DNA of 64,000 nucleotides from CAWKKW01 sp963850345 (GTDB lineage: Bacteria; Acidobacteriota; Terriglobia; Terriglobales; Acidobacteriaceae): assembly GCA_963850345.1 (NCBI GenBank), contig CAWKKW010000004.1, forward strand, positions 124,001 to 188,000. The letters run 5' to 3'. A program made the position numbers and the translations under genes. The notes under the pieces were generated by a model. That model did not search any database. It had not been told where the DNA came from and saw only the letters and a list, made by a program, of their open reading frames with translations. Below are positions 36,601-46,026 of the stretch, one piece after another; the first letter of the stretch is position 1; the number at the start of each line of letters is the position of its first letter.

Positions 36601-37246
36601 GGCACTCAAGGAATTTTCGGACCTCGGTGCAGGCTTCAAGATCGCCGCGCTGGACCTGGAGCTACGCGGCGCGGGCAACATGCTGGGAGGCGAACAGAGC
36701 GGGCACATCGAAGCCGTCGGCTTTGAACTCTATACCAGCATGCTTGAGGAAGCGGTCAGCAAGCTGAAGGGCGAGGATCGCGAAGAGCGGCCGGTCACAC
36801 AACTAAACCTGGGCATCAGCCTGCGCATTGACGAGAGCTACATTCCAGAAGAGAACCAGCGGCTGCGCATTTACAAACGCATCGCCGGAGCTACCGATGA
36901 ACTCACGCTGACCGATGTTCGCGCCGAGATGGTCGACCGCTATGGCGAACTGCCCGAGAGCGTGCTGCATCTGCTCGAGGCAGCCCAATTGCGTCTGGAA
37001 TGCGAGCGGCTCGGAGTCTCGCAGGTGGACCGCAAGCGGGATCAGCTGCACCTGCGGTTTATGGAAAAGGCCAACATCGACCCGGCACGGCTGATGCAAC
37101 TGGTCGCCAAGAATGCAAAGCGCGGCGCACAGTTCACGCCCCAGGGCGTTTTGCGCTTTCCGCTCACCGCGTCGCAGCCCGTTGCCGTGCTGACGGAGAT
37201 TCGCGCGCTGCTCGATGACCTGGAACTGGAACCCGTCGCTGGATAA
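33689..37246 (+). CDS. mfd: Transcription-repair coupling factor
   Basis: 1185-aa translocase that removes stalled RNA polymerase and recruits UvrA. In order: UvrB-homology region with QFTRRGGILDIYSPEM, RNA polymerase-interaction domain FRDLAVGDYVVHVEHGIARYQG near residue 511, Walker A GDVGYGKTEVAMRAA near 668, DEEQ box LLIVDEEQRFGVRHKE near 767, SATPIPRTLHMS, the second RecA lobe with TTIIENGLDIPRANT and QLRGRVGRS, and the C-terminal TRCF domain. A TAAAAT nine nt before the ATG could be a -10 box, which would give a very short leader. Intact. Confidence 0.97.
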   Translation: MILPFVRELLADLEHSDSFERVRRHLSLASGRRRVSGLTSTARSIYLPLFARAAGAPILVVTADNKAADALQIAMRAGCELTGALLADRVLKLPAHDVLPFENLSPHPDIQEQRAAVLWKMATGGASVIIAPVEAVALRLFSSAYYAGLTTVIRRSEEIDVDTLLAHLASVGYTSMDIVEMPGQFTRRGGILDIYSPEMDRPVRIELFGDEIESIRKFDPESQRSSTPLDEATLLPLTETPVTERLLAAVHTRLSGTRLESTDESFDFVAEAVASGGVSVFPGWEFFASVAGANGSLLDLLPRSQVFVEEPAMIKNQVERWWTKVQQRHDRSGIGSLITPEDIYLPPELLLPTIASKPGLDIDQLGAVDILEEDTTLGEVAFSSRPTLRFHGSIPAFLEQVKTLMQQETRMLLVAPNQGEVERLAGLLREYELPYRLGSRTQHAGSENVYDESSYMAGDYRTPIIVRTAIANGVSFPDSNLVIFGANDLSDDVDVAARPAPPRSKTAAFVSDFRDLAVGDYVVHVEHGIARYQGLREIEQDGLTVEFMVLEFAEQARLYVPLTRLDLIQKYRSTDAGPAPILNRLGSQQWAKTKARVKKAMADMADELLKLYAQRKAAQGHAFPPDNEFQREFEDAFDYNETDDQLAAIADIKRDMESPLPMDRLLCGDVGYGKTEVAMRAAFKAVQDGRQVAVLTPTTVLSFQHFETFKRRFKQFPINVEMISRFRTPKEQKIILERVESGKVDILIGTHRLLSKDIKFQDLGLLIVDEEQRFGVRHKERLKQMRREIDVLAMSATPIPRTLHMSLVGLRDMSVIETPPKDRMAIQTVVAKFDEKLIRSALEVELERGGQIYFVHNRVETIYELAAKIQELVPQARVVVGHGQMGESELERVMLAFMDGEYDVLVATTIIENGLDIPRANTIIINRADRHGLSELYQLRGRVGRSNRRAYSYLLIPPEQELTEIARRRLAALKEFSDLGAGFKIAALDLELRGAGNMLGGEQSGHIEAVGFELYTSMLEEAVSKLKGEDREERPVTQLNLGISLRIDESYIPEENQRLRIYKRIAGATDELTLTDVRAEMVDRYGELPESVLHLLEAAQLRLECERLGVSQVDRKRDQLHLRFMEKANIDPARLMQLVAKNAKRGAQFTPQGVLRFPLTASQPVAVLTEIRALLDDLELEPVAG

Positions 37247-37281
37247 GATTCGCAACCGTTACAGATATGGAGAGGCCCTGA

Positions 37282-39057
37282 TTGAAGCGTCAACTGATCT
37301 TCGCAGTCATTGCAATGGGAGGCATCCTGAGCAACAGTCCCGCTCTACTCGCAGAGACATCCGGCTCTCCCAATAACGCCGCCGCTTCCGCGTTCAATGC
37401 GCTGGAGGAACAATACTTCGATCAGTCGTACTTCAAGTACGCCCCGACGCTCGGCACGCTTGCAGGCTTTCACCAATACGACCCGTTGCTCGAAGACTTT
37501 TCAGGGCGCGGCGTCGAGGCCCAGGTGGCGACCTTGCGAGGTTTTGAGGCGAAGTTTTCTACGGTGCCGGCGAACCAGCTCGACCTGACCACTCAAGGCG
37601 ACCTCGCGCTGATTCTGTCGAACATTCACAGCGCGCTGCTGACGCTCGAAACGATTCGGCCCTGGGAGAAGAATCCCGACATCTACTCGACTGGAATCAC
37701 CAGCAGCATCTTCACCCTGATGGAGCGAACGTTCGCCTCTCCGGATGAGCGGTTGCGTTCTGCCGTGGCGCGTGAGAAGCAGATGCCCGCAGTGCTTGAC
37801 GCTGCACGCGTCAACCTGAAAAATCCGCCGCGCATCTACACCGAGATTGCGATCGAGCAGCTTCCCGGCGATATCAGCTTCTTTCAGAACGACGTCCCCG
37901 CCGCTTTCAAAAACGCCACCGATGCCCCAACCCGCGCCGAGTTTGAGAAGAGCAATGCCGCAGTCATTGCGGCTTTGCAGCGCTACGAACAGTGGCTGAA
38001 GTCCGACGTGCTGCCCGTCTCGAACGGTGATTTCCGCATCGGCGCGGAGACGTTTTCGAAGAAGTTGCAATTTGACGAGATGGTCGATACGCCGCTCGAT
38101 CGGCTGCTCGAAATCGGCTACGGCGATTTGCATAAGAACCAGGCGGAGTTCAAGCGCGTCGCTGCGGAAGTGGACCCTGGCAAGACGCCCGATCAGGTGC
38201 TCGCCGAGTTGGCCACCATGCACCCCGCTCCCGACCAGCTGCTGAACAGCTTTCGCGCAACGTTTGATGGATTGATCGCTTTCATTCGCGAGAAACACAT
38301 CATCACCATTCCGTCGGATGTGCGCCCCATTCTCGAAGAGACGCCGCCCTTCATGCGCGCGACGACGTTCGCATCGATGGATACGCCGGGTGCGTACGAG
38401 CGGCATGCGACCGAGGCGTATTTCAATGTCACGCTTCCGGGCGCACATGACACGCCGCAACAGATCGCGGGGCGGATGGCGAGCTTTAACATCGGCACCA
38501 TCGTCAGCACTTCGGTGCACGAGGCGTACCCTGGCCACTATGTGCAATTCCTGTGGGTGCCGCAGGCTCCCAGTAAGGCGCGCAAGCTGCTGGGAGCGAA
38601 TACCGATGTCGAAGGCTGGGCTCACTATTGCGAGCAGATGATGCTGGACGAGGGATATGGCCAGCCGGGCGTAGGTGCGAAGGACGAGCGCGAGTCGAAG
38701 ATGCTGCGCCTCGGCCAGTTGCAGGACGCCTTGCTGCGGGATGCCCGATTCATCGTCGGCATCAAGATGCACACCGGCCAGATGAGCATGGACCAGGCAA
38801 TCGATTTCTTCGTGACAGAGGGATTCCAATCCCGCCAGGTGGGTACGGTAGAAACCAAGCGAGGCACTTCGGATCCAACCTATCTCTACTACACGCTGGG
38901 CAAGCTTGAAATCATGAAGCTGAGGGCCGACATGCAGAAGAAGGAAGGCGCGGCATTTTCCCTGCAGAAGTTCCACGATGACTTCATGAGGCAGGGCTTC
39001 CCACCGATCAAGATCGTGCGCCGGGCCATGCTGGGCGACGATTCTCCTACTCTGTGA
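37282..39057 (+). CDS. Secreted DUF885-family protein (putative metallopeptidase)
   Basis: 591-aa exported protein. TTG start with GGAGAGG six nt upstream, then signal LIFAVIAMGGILSNSPALLAE. The DUF885 hallmark HEAYPGHYVQF begins at about residue 413 and NTDVEGWAHYCEQMMLDEG follows, the combination that led to the proposal that these are zinc peptidases. Additional family segments: ILSNIHSALLTLETIRPWEKNPDIY and RATFDGLIAFIREK. Common in Acidobacteria. Peptidase activity is inference from the HExxPGH motif. 35 nt downstream of mfd. Confidence 0.92.
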   Translation: MKRQLIFAVIAMGGILSNSPALLAETSGSPNNAAASAFNALEEQYFDQSYFKYAPTLGTLAGFHQYDPLLEDFSGRGVEAQVATLRGFEAKFSTVPANQLDLTTQGDLALILSNIHSALLTLETIRPWEKNPDIYSTGITSSIFTLMERTFASPDERLRSAVAREKQMPAVLDAARVNLKNPPRIYTEIAIEQLPGDISFFQNDVPAAFKNATDAPTRAEFEKSNAAVIAALQRYEQWLKSDVLPVSNGDFRIGAETFSKKLQFDEMVDTPLDRLLEIGYGDLHKNQAEFKRVAAEVDPGKTPDQVLAELATMHPAPDQLLNSFRATFDGLIAFIREKHIITIPSDVRPILEETPPFMRATTFASMDTPGAYERHATEAYFNVTLPGAHDTPQQIAGRMASFNIGTIVSTSVHEAYPGHYVQFLWVPQAPSKARKLLGANTDVEGWAHYCEQMMLDEGYGQPGVGAKDERESKMLRLGQLQDALLRDARFIVGIKMHTGQMSMDQAIDFFVTEGFQSRQVGTVETKRGTSDPTYLYYTLGKLEIMKLRADMQKKEGAAFSLQKFHDDFMRQGFPPIKIVRRAMLGDDSPTL

Positions 39058-39226
39058 TGTAAGTCGGAGAGTTCCGTTTCGCAAACGGCATTGACTGCAT
39101 CTCACGCTGGGTATCTGTCGCGGCCGCTGATGCTTGAGATATGCTTCTGAGGACGTTCACAGAGAGAGAGGGCACGCGCTTCTCATCCGGGCGTGGCACT
39201 CAACACTGAATTATGAAGGACATGGC

Positions 39227-40102
39227 ATGACGACTCGAGTACGCAAAGCAGTCTTTCCCGCGGCAGGACTGGGCACGCGGTTTCTTCCGGCCACAAAGGC
39301 CATTCCAAAAGAGATGCTCGCCCTTGTAGACAAGCCCATCATCCAGTACGGAGTGGAAGAGGCGCTGGCGTCGGGGATCGAAGAGATCATCATTGTCACC
39401 GGGCGCGGCAAGTCCGCGATTGAAGATCACTTCGACATCAGCTTCGAGCTGGACCAGAACCTCGAGTCCCGCGGTAAGAAGGAACTGTTGGCGGTGAGTC
39501 GCAATATCTCGGGGATGGCAAAGATCGCATACATCCGCCAGAAGGAAGCCAAGGGCCTGGGCCACGCAGTACTTACGGCTAAGGAACTCGTCGGCGACGA
39601 GCCGTTCGCAGTGATCCTGCCCGATGATGTCATTGATGCGAATCCGCCCTGCCTAAAGCAGATGATCGATGCCTACAACGAAGTGCAGGGCTCGATTCTC
39701 GCCACCCAGATTGTGGAAGGCGATGCCATCTCCGCGTATGGCGTACTGGCCGGCAAACCGCACGCCAGCGATTCCCGCTTGTTCGACGTGAGTGGCATGG
39801 TGGAGAAGCCAAAGCTGGCGGACGCGCCTTCAAAAAACGCGATCATCGGCCGTTACATTCTCACACCCGCAGTCTTCGGCCTGCTCGAAACCATTGAACC
39901 CGGGGCGGGAGGAGAACTGCAGCTGACGGATGGCATCAAGGGCCTGCTCAAGACAGAGAAAGTCTACGGCTTCAACTTTCAAGGCAAGCGCTACGACGCC
40001 GGCGACAAGGCAGGCATGTTGCAGGCGACGGTAGAGTTCGCGCTCAAGGACCAGAAGCTCGGCCCGAAGTTCCGCGAATATCTGAAGGCGCTCACGCTCT
40101 AA
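39227..40102 (+). CDS. galU: UTP-glucose-1-phosphate uridylyltransferase
   Basis: Makes UDP-glucose from UTP and glucose-1-phosphate for envelope polysaccharide and trehalose synthesis; 291 aa. Diagnostic motif AVFPAAGLGTRFLPATKAIPKEML, PIIQYGVEEALASGIEEI, ITGRGKSAIEDHFD-type segment and PFAVILPDDVI (metal Asp). The ATG at 39227 has AAGGA seven nt upstream; a longer in-frame extension has no family similarity. Confidence 0.96.
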   Translation: MTTRVRKAVFPAAGLGTRFLPATKAIPKEMLALVDKPIIQYGVEEALASGIEEIIIVTGRGKSAIEDHFDISFELDQNLESRGKKELLAVSRNISGMAKIAYIRQKEAKGLGHAVLTAKELVGDEPFAVILPDDVIDANPPCLKQMIDAYNEVQGSILATQIVEGDAISAYGVLAGKPHASDSRLFDVSGMVEKPKLADAPSKNAIIGRYILTPAVFGLLETIEPGAGGELQLTDGIKGLLKTEKVYGFNFQGKRYDAGDKAGMLQATVEFALKDQKLGPKFREYLKALTL

Positions 40103-40119
40103 TTCGTGAGCATAGATAA

Positions 40120-40166
40120 GAGGGGCGGGTGGCGAGGTTTACTTAGCCGCGTTCGGCACCCGCCTC
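40120..40166. terminator. Possible bidirectional hairpin between galU and the redoxin gene
   Basis: GAGGGGCGGGTG near 40120 pairs imperfectly with CACCCGCCTC near 40157-40166 across a 25-nt loop. It sits between two convergent stops and overlaps the end of the minus-strand gene. There is no clear T-run, so this is tentative. Confidence 0.3.
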
Positions 40167-40722
40167 ACTCTTTCCACTTGATGTTGCAGCCGAGGCTGGG
40201 CTTCTGATCCTGCGGTATAGGTCGCCCGCTCAGCAATGCATCCATCGCCGCTCGCAGGTCCTGCCCTGAGACGGGAACGCCATTGCCCGGACGGCTCGCA
40301 TCGAACTGTCCGCGATAGACGAGCTTCAGATCGGCATCAAAAAGAAAGAAGTCGGGCGTGCACTGCGCCTGGTAGGCACGCGCTGCCTCCTGCGTCTCGT
40401 CGTAGAGGTAGGGGAAGACGAAACCCGCTCGCTGCGCCTGTTCTTTCAAGCCAAGGGGGCCATCTTCTGGAAACGCATCAGCGTCGTTGCTGCTGATGGC
40501 GACGATCCCAATCTCTTTGCCCTCGTAGTCGCGGCCCAGTTGCGCCAGGCCCTGCTCCGCGTGTTTTACAAACGGGCAATGTGCGCACAGAAACATGACC
40601 AGAAGTCCGCGAGGGCCACGCGCCTCGTCCAGCGAAACCAACGCCCGGGTGGACACCTCAGGCAGCGCAAAGTCCGGTGCTGCCGTTCCCATTGCAACCA
40701 TCGAGGATTCAATTCTTGGCAT
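40165..40722 (-). CDS. Thioredoxin-like AhpC/TSA-family protein
   Basis: 185-aa cytoplasmic redoxin. The thioredoxin fold shows PDFALPEVSTRALVSLDEA, an atypical active site LCAHCPFVKH (CxxC with Ala-His), GIVAISSNDADAFPEDGP and QCTPDFFLFDADLKLVYRGQFD. This family (redoxins with CxHC sites next to CPFV) is common in Acidobacteria and Bacteroidetes; substrate is unknown. ATG with AGGAG eight nt upstream; an upstream TTG adds 11 residues. Same strand as ruvB. Confidence 0.87.
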   Translation of the reverse strand: MPRIESSMVAMGTAAPDFALPEVSTRALVSLDEARGPRGLLVMFLCAHCPFVKHAEQGLAQLGRDYEGKEIGIVAISSNDADAFPEDGPLGLKEQAQRAGFVFPYLYDETQEAARAYQAQCTPDFFLFDADLKLVYRGQFDASRPGNGVPVSGQDLRAAMDALLSGRPIPQDQKPSLGCNIKWKE

Positions 40723-40821
40723 CGCGGTGCTCCTGTCCAGAATGGTTCTCGTCAACGAATGCTTTCCGCCGAAAAGATCGCTCTCAATACATCGATGCTT
40801 GTCAGTACCGGGGAGGATTCT

Positions 40822-41856
40822 TCAGAACAGCGGCGTCTGCTTGCGAGGCAGCGGTAGACCGAAGTGTTCATACGCCAGGCGAGTCGCCACGCGTCCGCGG
40901 GGTGTGCGGTCCAGAAAGCCGATCTGGATCAGGAAGGGCTCGTACACCTCTTCGAGCGCGTCCTCTTCCTCGGCGAGCGTCGCGGCAAGCGTGTTCAGTC
41001 CGACAGGGCCGCCGTCGTACTTCTCAATGATGGTCAGCAGCAGGCGCCGGTCGAGTTCGTCAAAGCCGTGCGCGTCGACCTCGAGTAACTTAAGGGCGGC
41101 TGAGGCCGTGGCGCGATCGATGCGCCCGCTGCCGCGAACCTGCGCGTAGTCCCGCACGCGACGCAGCAGTCGATTGGCAATTCTGGGCGTGCCCCTGGAC
41201 CGCATCGCGATCTCCGCAGCGCCATCGTCGTCGATCGGCACATTCATTACCTCGGCGGAGCGCTCGACGATGAAGCGTAGATCGTCTTCGTTGTAGAACT
41301 CGAGCCGCAGCAGGATGCCGAAGCGGGAGCGCAGGGGTGAAGAAAGCAGCCCGGGGCGCGTCGTCGCCGCAACAAACGTGAACGGTTTGATGTCCATCAC
41401 GTGCGTGCGCGCTGCCGGACCTTGCCCAATGATGATGTCCAGCTTGTAATCTTCGAGCGCGGTGTAGAGTTTCTCTTCGAGGACCGGCTGCAGGCGATGA
41501 ATCTCGTCGAGGAAAAGCACTTGCCGCTCGCGCAGGTTAGTAAGAATTGCAGTCAGGTCTCCCTGGATCTGCAGTGCGGGTCCGGAAGTTTGCTGGAATC
41601 CGACATCCAATTCGTTCGCGATGATCGTGGCTAGCGTGGTCTTACCCAGGCCCGGTGGTCCGAAGAGCAGCACGTGATCGAGCGCCTCGCCGCGCGACTT
41701 GGCAGCCTCGAGCGCGATCGACAACTGCTCCTTGATCTTGTGCTGGCCGATGAACTCGTTCAGCAGCCGCGGACGAAGCTTCAGTTCGAACGAACTCTCG
41801 TCCTCTGCTGGCGCGGCAGAGACCAGCCGCTCCGGATTCTCCCTGTTCATGGCCAT
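40822..41856 (-). CDS. ruvB: Holliday junction branch-migration helicase RuvB
   Basis: Hexameric AAA+ motor of RuvABC recombination; 344 aa. Motifs: [19 protein letters not shown], Walker [18 protein letters not shown], Walker [19 protein letters not shown], sensor 1 [20 protein letters not shown], arginine finger [18 protein letters not shown], and C-terminal winged helix [12 protein letters not shown]. No strong ribosome site; ATGs at residues 1 and 3. ruvA/ruvC are not nearby. Confidence 0.97.
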   Translation of the reverse strand: MAMNRENPERLVSAAPAEDESSFELKLRPRLLNEFIGQHKIKEQLSIALEAAKSRGEALDHVLLFGPPGLGKTTLATIIANELDVGFQQTSGPALQIQGDLTAILTNLRERQVLFLDEIHRLQPVLEEKLYTALEDYKLDIIIGQGPAARTHVMDIKPFTFVAATTRPGLLSSPLRSRFGILLRLEFYNEDDLRFIVERSAEVMNVPIDDDGAAEIAMRSRGTPRIANRLLRRVRDYAQVRGSGRIDRATASAALKLLEVDAHGFDELDRRLLLTIIEKYDGGPVGLNTLAATLAEEEDALEEVYEPFLIQIGFLDRTPRGRVATRLAYEHFGLPLPRKQTPLF

Positions 41857-41995
41857 GAGGACGTTTCAACACGGAGTCTACCAGCTTCGACGGTCGATGG
41901 CTGCGCTCTCCGCTGACTTCGATTGCGATTTCGCTGCCCTCGCGACGGTGCTCGCCACCCTCCGATACACTGGACAGTAGACCGGCCTGCACGTA

Positions 41996-43150
41996 ATGCG
42001 ACTGCGCAAATTCCGATTCGATCGTCCCCAACAAATCGCCGCTCTATTGCTGCTGGCTTTATTGGGCCAGTGCCTATGGGTCATCCAACACAGAACGCTT
42101 AGCAGCCTCGACTATCAGTACGCGCTTTGCGGGCGTGAGATGTGGGAAAAGCCGTCGCCTCTGGCTGGATACTTCACTACCTGCGGCAACATTCACGATG
42201 GGAGCCTCGCCTACCGGGCAGCAGGCCTCCCGCTAACCATTCAGCGCATTCTGTCAGGGCAGTCCTCGAGCGCTTCCCCGTGGGAACTACGCCACCAGCT
42301 CACCTACGTCAGTCTGCTGCTGCGGCTTCCTTTCGTGCTCGCCGGGCTGGCACTGGGAGCCGCCCTGTGGTGGGTGACACGGCGTCTCTTCGGCAACGAG
42401 GGCGGCTTCGTCGCCCTGGCGCTCTACTGCTTTTCGCCTGAGATCCTTCGCGCCTGTACCTATCCCAATAACGAGATACTCGCCGCGTTCGGCCTGTTTG
42501 CCGCGGTCTATACAGCCATCGGCGTTTCGCACGCGATGCAGGGCCCGGCGTACAAATGGCGACCGCGAATTGTGCTGCTGATCGCGTGCTTTGGGTTCAC
42601 CGCGGCGGCCCATGTCTCCGCCGTGCTGATCGCGTTTCTCTTCGGGATAGGGTTCATGATCTACCTCGCCGAGGGCCGCCGCGCTTCCATCATTCCGATT
42701 ACTTTGCTGTCCGCGTTCGGAACACTCCTGCTGCTCTTCGCCTCATATGCATTTCGGCTGGATGCGTTCAGCTATGTCTTCCGCAGCGCCGCTGGTCGCC
42801 TTTGGCTCTCGATCGAGCCGGCCAGGATTTTCTTCTCTTCGCTCCCCAATGCCGGCGTGACCCTCGCGTCCGCGGCTGCTTTGCTGCTGTATGTCAGCTT
42901 CCGGCGGTCGCGCTACTTCGGCAATACTGTCCCGCTCCTGGTCGCGATGAGCTTGCTCCTCCTGATCACAAATCGCGCGCCGACACAGCCCTGGTTGTGG
43001 GCCATTCCGTTCCTGCTGACGTTCATCGGCGGGGTGTTTGCGGATGCCCTGGAGACCCGGCAGCGACGTCTTTTTCTGTTCGCTTTTGGCAGCCTTTTGG
43101 TCGCCCAGGCGGCCCTTTCCCTTGCCAGTCTCTCGGTGCTGGGGGAGTAG
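41996..43150 (+). CDS. Multispanning membrane protein, possible GT-C glycosyltransferase-like
   Basis: 384-aa inner-membrane protein with around nine hydrophobic segments, among them LLLLALLGQCLWVI, LPFVLAGLALGAALWWVT and FALYCFSPEILRA-type positions. The loop LSSLDYQYALCGREMWEKPSP after TM1 and YCFSPEILRACTYPNNEI resemble the periplasmic loops of GT-C (ArnT/PMT-like) proteins, but no complete catalytic DD/DE motif is clear. I cannot assign a function beyond the membrane topology. Divergent from ruvB, upstream of gyrA. Confidence 0.6.
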   Translation: MRLRKFRFDRPQQIAALLLLALLGQCLWVIQHRTLSSLDYQYALCGREMWEKPSPLAGYFTTCGNIHDGSLAYRAAGLPLTIQRILSGQSSSASPWELRHQLTYVSLLLRLPFVLAGLALGAALWWVTRRLFGNEGGFVALALYCFSPEILRACTYPNNEILAAFGLFAAVYTAIGVSHAMQGPAYKWRPRIVLLIACFGFTAAAHVSAVLIAFLFGIGFMIYLAEGRRASIIPITLLSAFGTLLLLFASYAFRLDAFSYVFRSAAGRLWLSIEPARIFFSSLPNAGVTLASAAALLLYVSFRRSRYFGNTVPLLVAMSLLLLITNRAPTQPWLWAIPFLLTFIGGVFADALETRQRRLFLFAFGSLLVAQAALSLASLSVLGE

Positions 43151-43196
43151 TTCCTTAAGTGCTACGCATCATTGGAGTTATACCTTCCCTCGCCCC

Positions 43197-43234
43197 TTGC
43201 CTAGGCCTAACTATTTCAGTATCATAGAGTTAGG
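43197..43234 (+). promoter_or_regulatory. gyrA promoter with overlapping inverted repeat
   Basis: TTGCCT at 43197-43202 and TATCAT at 43220-43225 are separated by 17 nt, a good sigma-70 arrangement. A 7-bp inverted repeat CCTAACT/AGTTAGG (43206-43212, 43228-43234) brackets the -10 box. Leader to the gyrA ATG about 90 nt. Confidence 0.5.
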
Positions 43235-43321
43235 TTAACCAGAGGGAGAAACCCAGCTTTCCGTTGAGCCATCTTCAGGCTCGTCGAAGTTGCTTGTTCG
43301 CCTCTGAAGACCGCTCATTCT

Positions 43322-45982
43322 ATGGCAGACGATCAGAACCCCCAGCTCCCTCTCGGCGGCAACGGCAGCGACAATACCGGTGGACCTACAGGCGCCGCCA
43401 GCATAGTGCCCATCAATATTGAAGACGAGATGCGCAAGTCGTATCTCGACTATTCCATGTCGGTCATCATCGGCCGCGCACTGCCCGACGTTCGCGACGG
43501 CTTCAAGCCCGTCCATCGCCGCATTCTCTACGGCATGCACGACATGGGGCTGCAGTACAACAAGAAGTACACCAAGTGCGCCAAGGTCGTTGGCCACGTC
43601 ATGGGCAACTATCACCCTCATGGCGACTCGGCGATTTACGACACCATGGTGCGCATGGCGCAGCCGTTCTCGCTGCGCTATCCCATGATCGACGGGCAAG
43701 GTAACTTCGGCTCGGTCGACGGCGATCCCCCGGCAGCCATGCGATATACCGAATCGCGCATGACCCGCATCGGCGGCGAGATGCTTTCCGACATCGACAT
43801 GGAAACGGTCGACTTCGTGCCGAATTATGACGAGTCGACGTTTGAGCCTTCGGTGTTGCCGACCCGCATTCCAAACCTGATTGTGAACGGGTCGAACGGA
43901 ATCGCCGTCGGCATGGCGACCAATATTCCTCCGCACAATCTGACCGAAGTCATCAACGCCACGATCGAGTTGGTGAACAATCCCCGAGCGGGCCTGATCG
44001 AAGTGCTCAAGCACGTGCAGGGGCCCGATTTTCCCACGGGCGGGTTTTTGTATGGCCGCACCGGGATTGCACAGGCCTATGCCACCGGCCGCGGCCGCTT
44101 CCTGATGCGCGCGCGCGCCGCGGTCGAGAACCTGACAAAGGACAAGCAGGCGATCATCGTCACCGAGATCCCTTACCAGGTCAATAAGGCGAAGCTGATT
44201 GAACGCATCGCCGAGCTGGTAAACGATAAGGTCATCGACGAAATTTCGGACATGCGCGACGAGAGCGACCGCGACGGCATGCGCATCGTGATCGAGCTCA
44301 AACGCACGGCCGAGCCGCAGATCGTTCTCAACCAGCTGTATAAGCACACGCAGATGCAGGAAAGCTTTTCGATGATCTTTCTGGCTGTGGTGAATGGCCA
44401 GCCGCGCGAGCTTCCGCTGCACATCGCGATTCAGCATTTCATCGATCATCGTGTCGAAGTGGTGCGTCGGCGCACCGCTTACCTCTTGCGCAAGGCTCGT
44501 GAACGCGAACACATCCTGCTCGGCTATCAGATTGCGCTCGACCATCTGGACAGCGTGATCAAGATCATCCGCGGCTCTTCGTCTCGTGGCGATGCTCGCG
44601 AGAACCTGTTCCAGTTCTTCTCTGGCCGCACGATTACGGTTCGTGATCAGGCGCTCGCAGGCGTTACCCTGGATGCCGCAAAGTACGGCATCGATCCGGC
44701 AACGCTGCTCACGCCGACACTGACGCTCAGCTACCGCCAGATCGACGCGATTCTCGAACTGCAGCTCTATCGCCTGACCCAGCTCTCGATCGACGAACTG
44801 CTGAAGGAACTCTCGGAGGTTCGCGACCGCATCGCTGAATACGAATCGATCCTCGCTTCCGAAAAGAAGCTGCGCAGCGTGATCGTCGAAGAACTGGAAG
44901 AAATTCGCAAGAACTTCGGCGACGAACGCCGTACACAGATTCTCGACGAGACGGCGGAACTGCAGCTCGAAGACCTGATCGCCGACGAACAAGTCGCAGT
45001 GACGGTGTCGCATTCCGGATATCTGAAACGGACACCCATCTCGACCTATCGTCAGCAGCGGCGCGGCGGGACCGGCAGGCTTGGCATGAAGACTCGCGAA
45101 GAGGACTTCGTTTCCCAGCTCATCATCGACTCGACCCACGCCTACCTGCTCTGCTTCACTAACAAGGGCCGCGTGTATTGGCTCAAGGTCTACGAGATTC
45201 CCGACGTTGGCGCGGCCGGCAAGGGCAAGTCCATCGCAAGCCTGCTCAGCCTTCAGGCGGGCGAACAGGTGCGCAACATCCTTCCTGTGCGCAACCTGGA
45301 GGAAGAGGGCAAGTTTGTCTTCTTCGCAACCCGCAACGGCACAGTAAAGAAGACGCCGCTCAAAGATTTCTCAAACGTAATGGCACGCGGCATTATCGCC
45401 ATCGGCATCGATGATGACGATGAGCTGATCGGCGCGCGCATTACAGACGGCAACCAGATCGTCTTCCTCGCGACGCACGAAGGCATGGCCATTCGCTTCG
45501 GCGAAAACGACGTGCGTTCGATGGGCCGCCCGGCCTACGGTGTGCGCGGAATCGATCTCGACAAGAAAGATTATGTGGTCGGCATAGCCATCACGCCCAA
45601 GGAGCGCACCACGAACGGCGACGGCGCACAGAACCAGAGCCTGATCCTGTCCGTCACCACCATGGGCTTTGGCAAGCGCACCGATGTGGATGAGTACCGC
45701 CTGCAGACCCGCGGTGGCAAGGGCGTGATCAACGTAAAAACCACCAGCCGAAACGGCAAGGTCCAGTCCATCAGCCTGGTCGACGATACCTCGGAGTTGA
45801 TGGTCATCAGCCAATACGGCAAGATCATCCGCATCGACACCAAGACGGTGCGGGCGGCGGGTCGCTCGACACAAGGGGTAAAACTGCTCTTCCTGGAAGA
45901 AGAAGATCGTGTCGCAGCCGCGGTGGTGATTCCGCCGGAGGAAGCGAAGGCCGATACGGAAAACGGTACGCTGCTGCAGTAA
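43322..45982 (+). CDS. gyrA: DNA gyrase subunit A
   Basis: Breakage-reunion subunit of DNA gyrase, which introduces negative supercoils; 886 aa. Catalytic Tyr142 lies in [10 protein letters not shown]. The quinolone-determining region reads [19 protein letters not shown], with Ser103 and Asp107 at the E. coli Ser83/Asp87 positions, so no classic resistance substitution. C-terminal beta-pinwheel repeats follow. The GyrA box is QRRGGTG (579-585), Thr in place of the usual Lys/Arg at position six. An acidic tail ends the protein. gyrB is not in this window. Confidence 0.97.
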   Translation: MADDQNPQLPLGGNGSDNTGGPTGAASIVPINIEDEMRKSYLDYSMSVIIGRALPDVRDGFKPVHRRILYGMHDMGLQYNKKYTKCAKVVGHVMGNYHPHGDSAIYDTMVRMAQPFSLRYPMIDGQGNFGSVDGDPPAAMRYTESRMTRIGGEMLSDIDMETVDFVPNYDESTFEPSVLPTRIPNLIVNGSNGIAVGMATNIPPHNLTEVINATIELVNNPRAGLIEVLKHVQGPDFPTGGFLYGRTGIAQAYATGRGRFLMRARAAVENLTKDKQAIIVTEIPYQVNKAKLIERIAELVNDKVIDEISDMRDESDRDGMRIVIELKRTAEPQIVLNQLYKHTQMQESFSMIFLAVVNGQPRELPLHIAIQHFIDHRVEVVRRRTAYLLRKAREREHILLGYQIALDHLDSVIKIIRGSSSRGDARENLFQFFSGRTITVRDQALAGVTLDAAKYGIDPATLLTPTLTLSYRQIDAILELQLYRLTQLSIDELLKELSEVRDRIAEYESILASEKKLRSVIVEELEEIRKNFGDERRTQILDETAELQLEDLIADEQVAVTVSHSGYLKRTPISTYRQQRRGGTGRLGMKTREEDFVSQLIIDSTHAYLLCFTNKGRVYWLKVYEIPDVGAAGKGKSIASLLSLQAGEQVRNILPVRNLEEEGKFVFFATRNGTVKKTPLKDFSNVMARGIIAIGIDDDDELIGARITDGNQIVFLATHEGMAIRFGENDVRSMGRPAYGVRGIDLDKKDYVVGIAITPKERTTNGDGAQNQSLILSVTTMGFGKRTDVDEYRLQTRGGKGVINVKTTSRNGKVQSISLVDDTSELMVISQYGKIIRIDTKTVRAAGRSTQGVKLLFLEEEDRVAAAVVIPPEEAKADTENGTLLQ

Positions 45983-46026
45983 GCTAACTGGACGATAAAA
46001 TCCTAACCAAGCTTTCTGGCCCGGAA

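Noticed and set aside
37501..39105. A 534-codon minus-strand frame opposite the DUF885 gene
   Set aside because: The plus strand carries the conserved HEAYPGH and EGWAHYCE motifs; the opposite frame has none.
43235..45139. A 634-codon open frame on the minus strand opposite gyrA
   Set aside because: It is a GC-rich shadow of gyrA: no family similarity, no ribosome site, and gyrA matches its family over its whole length.
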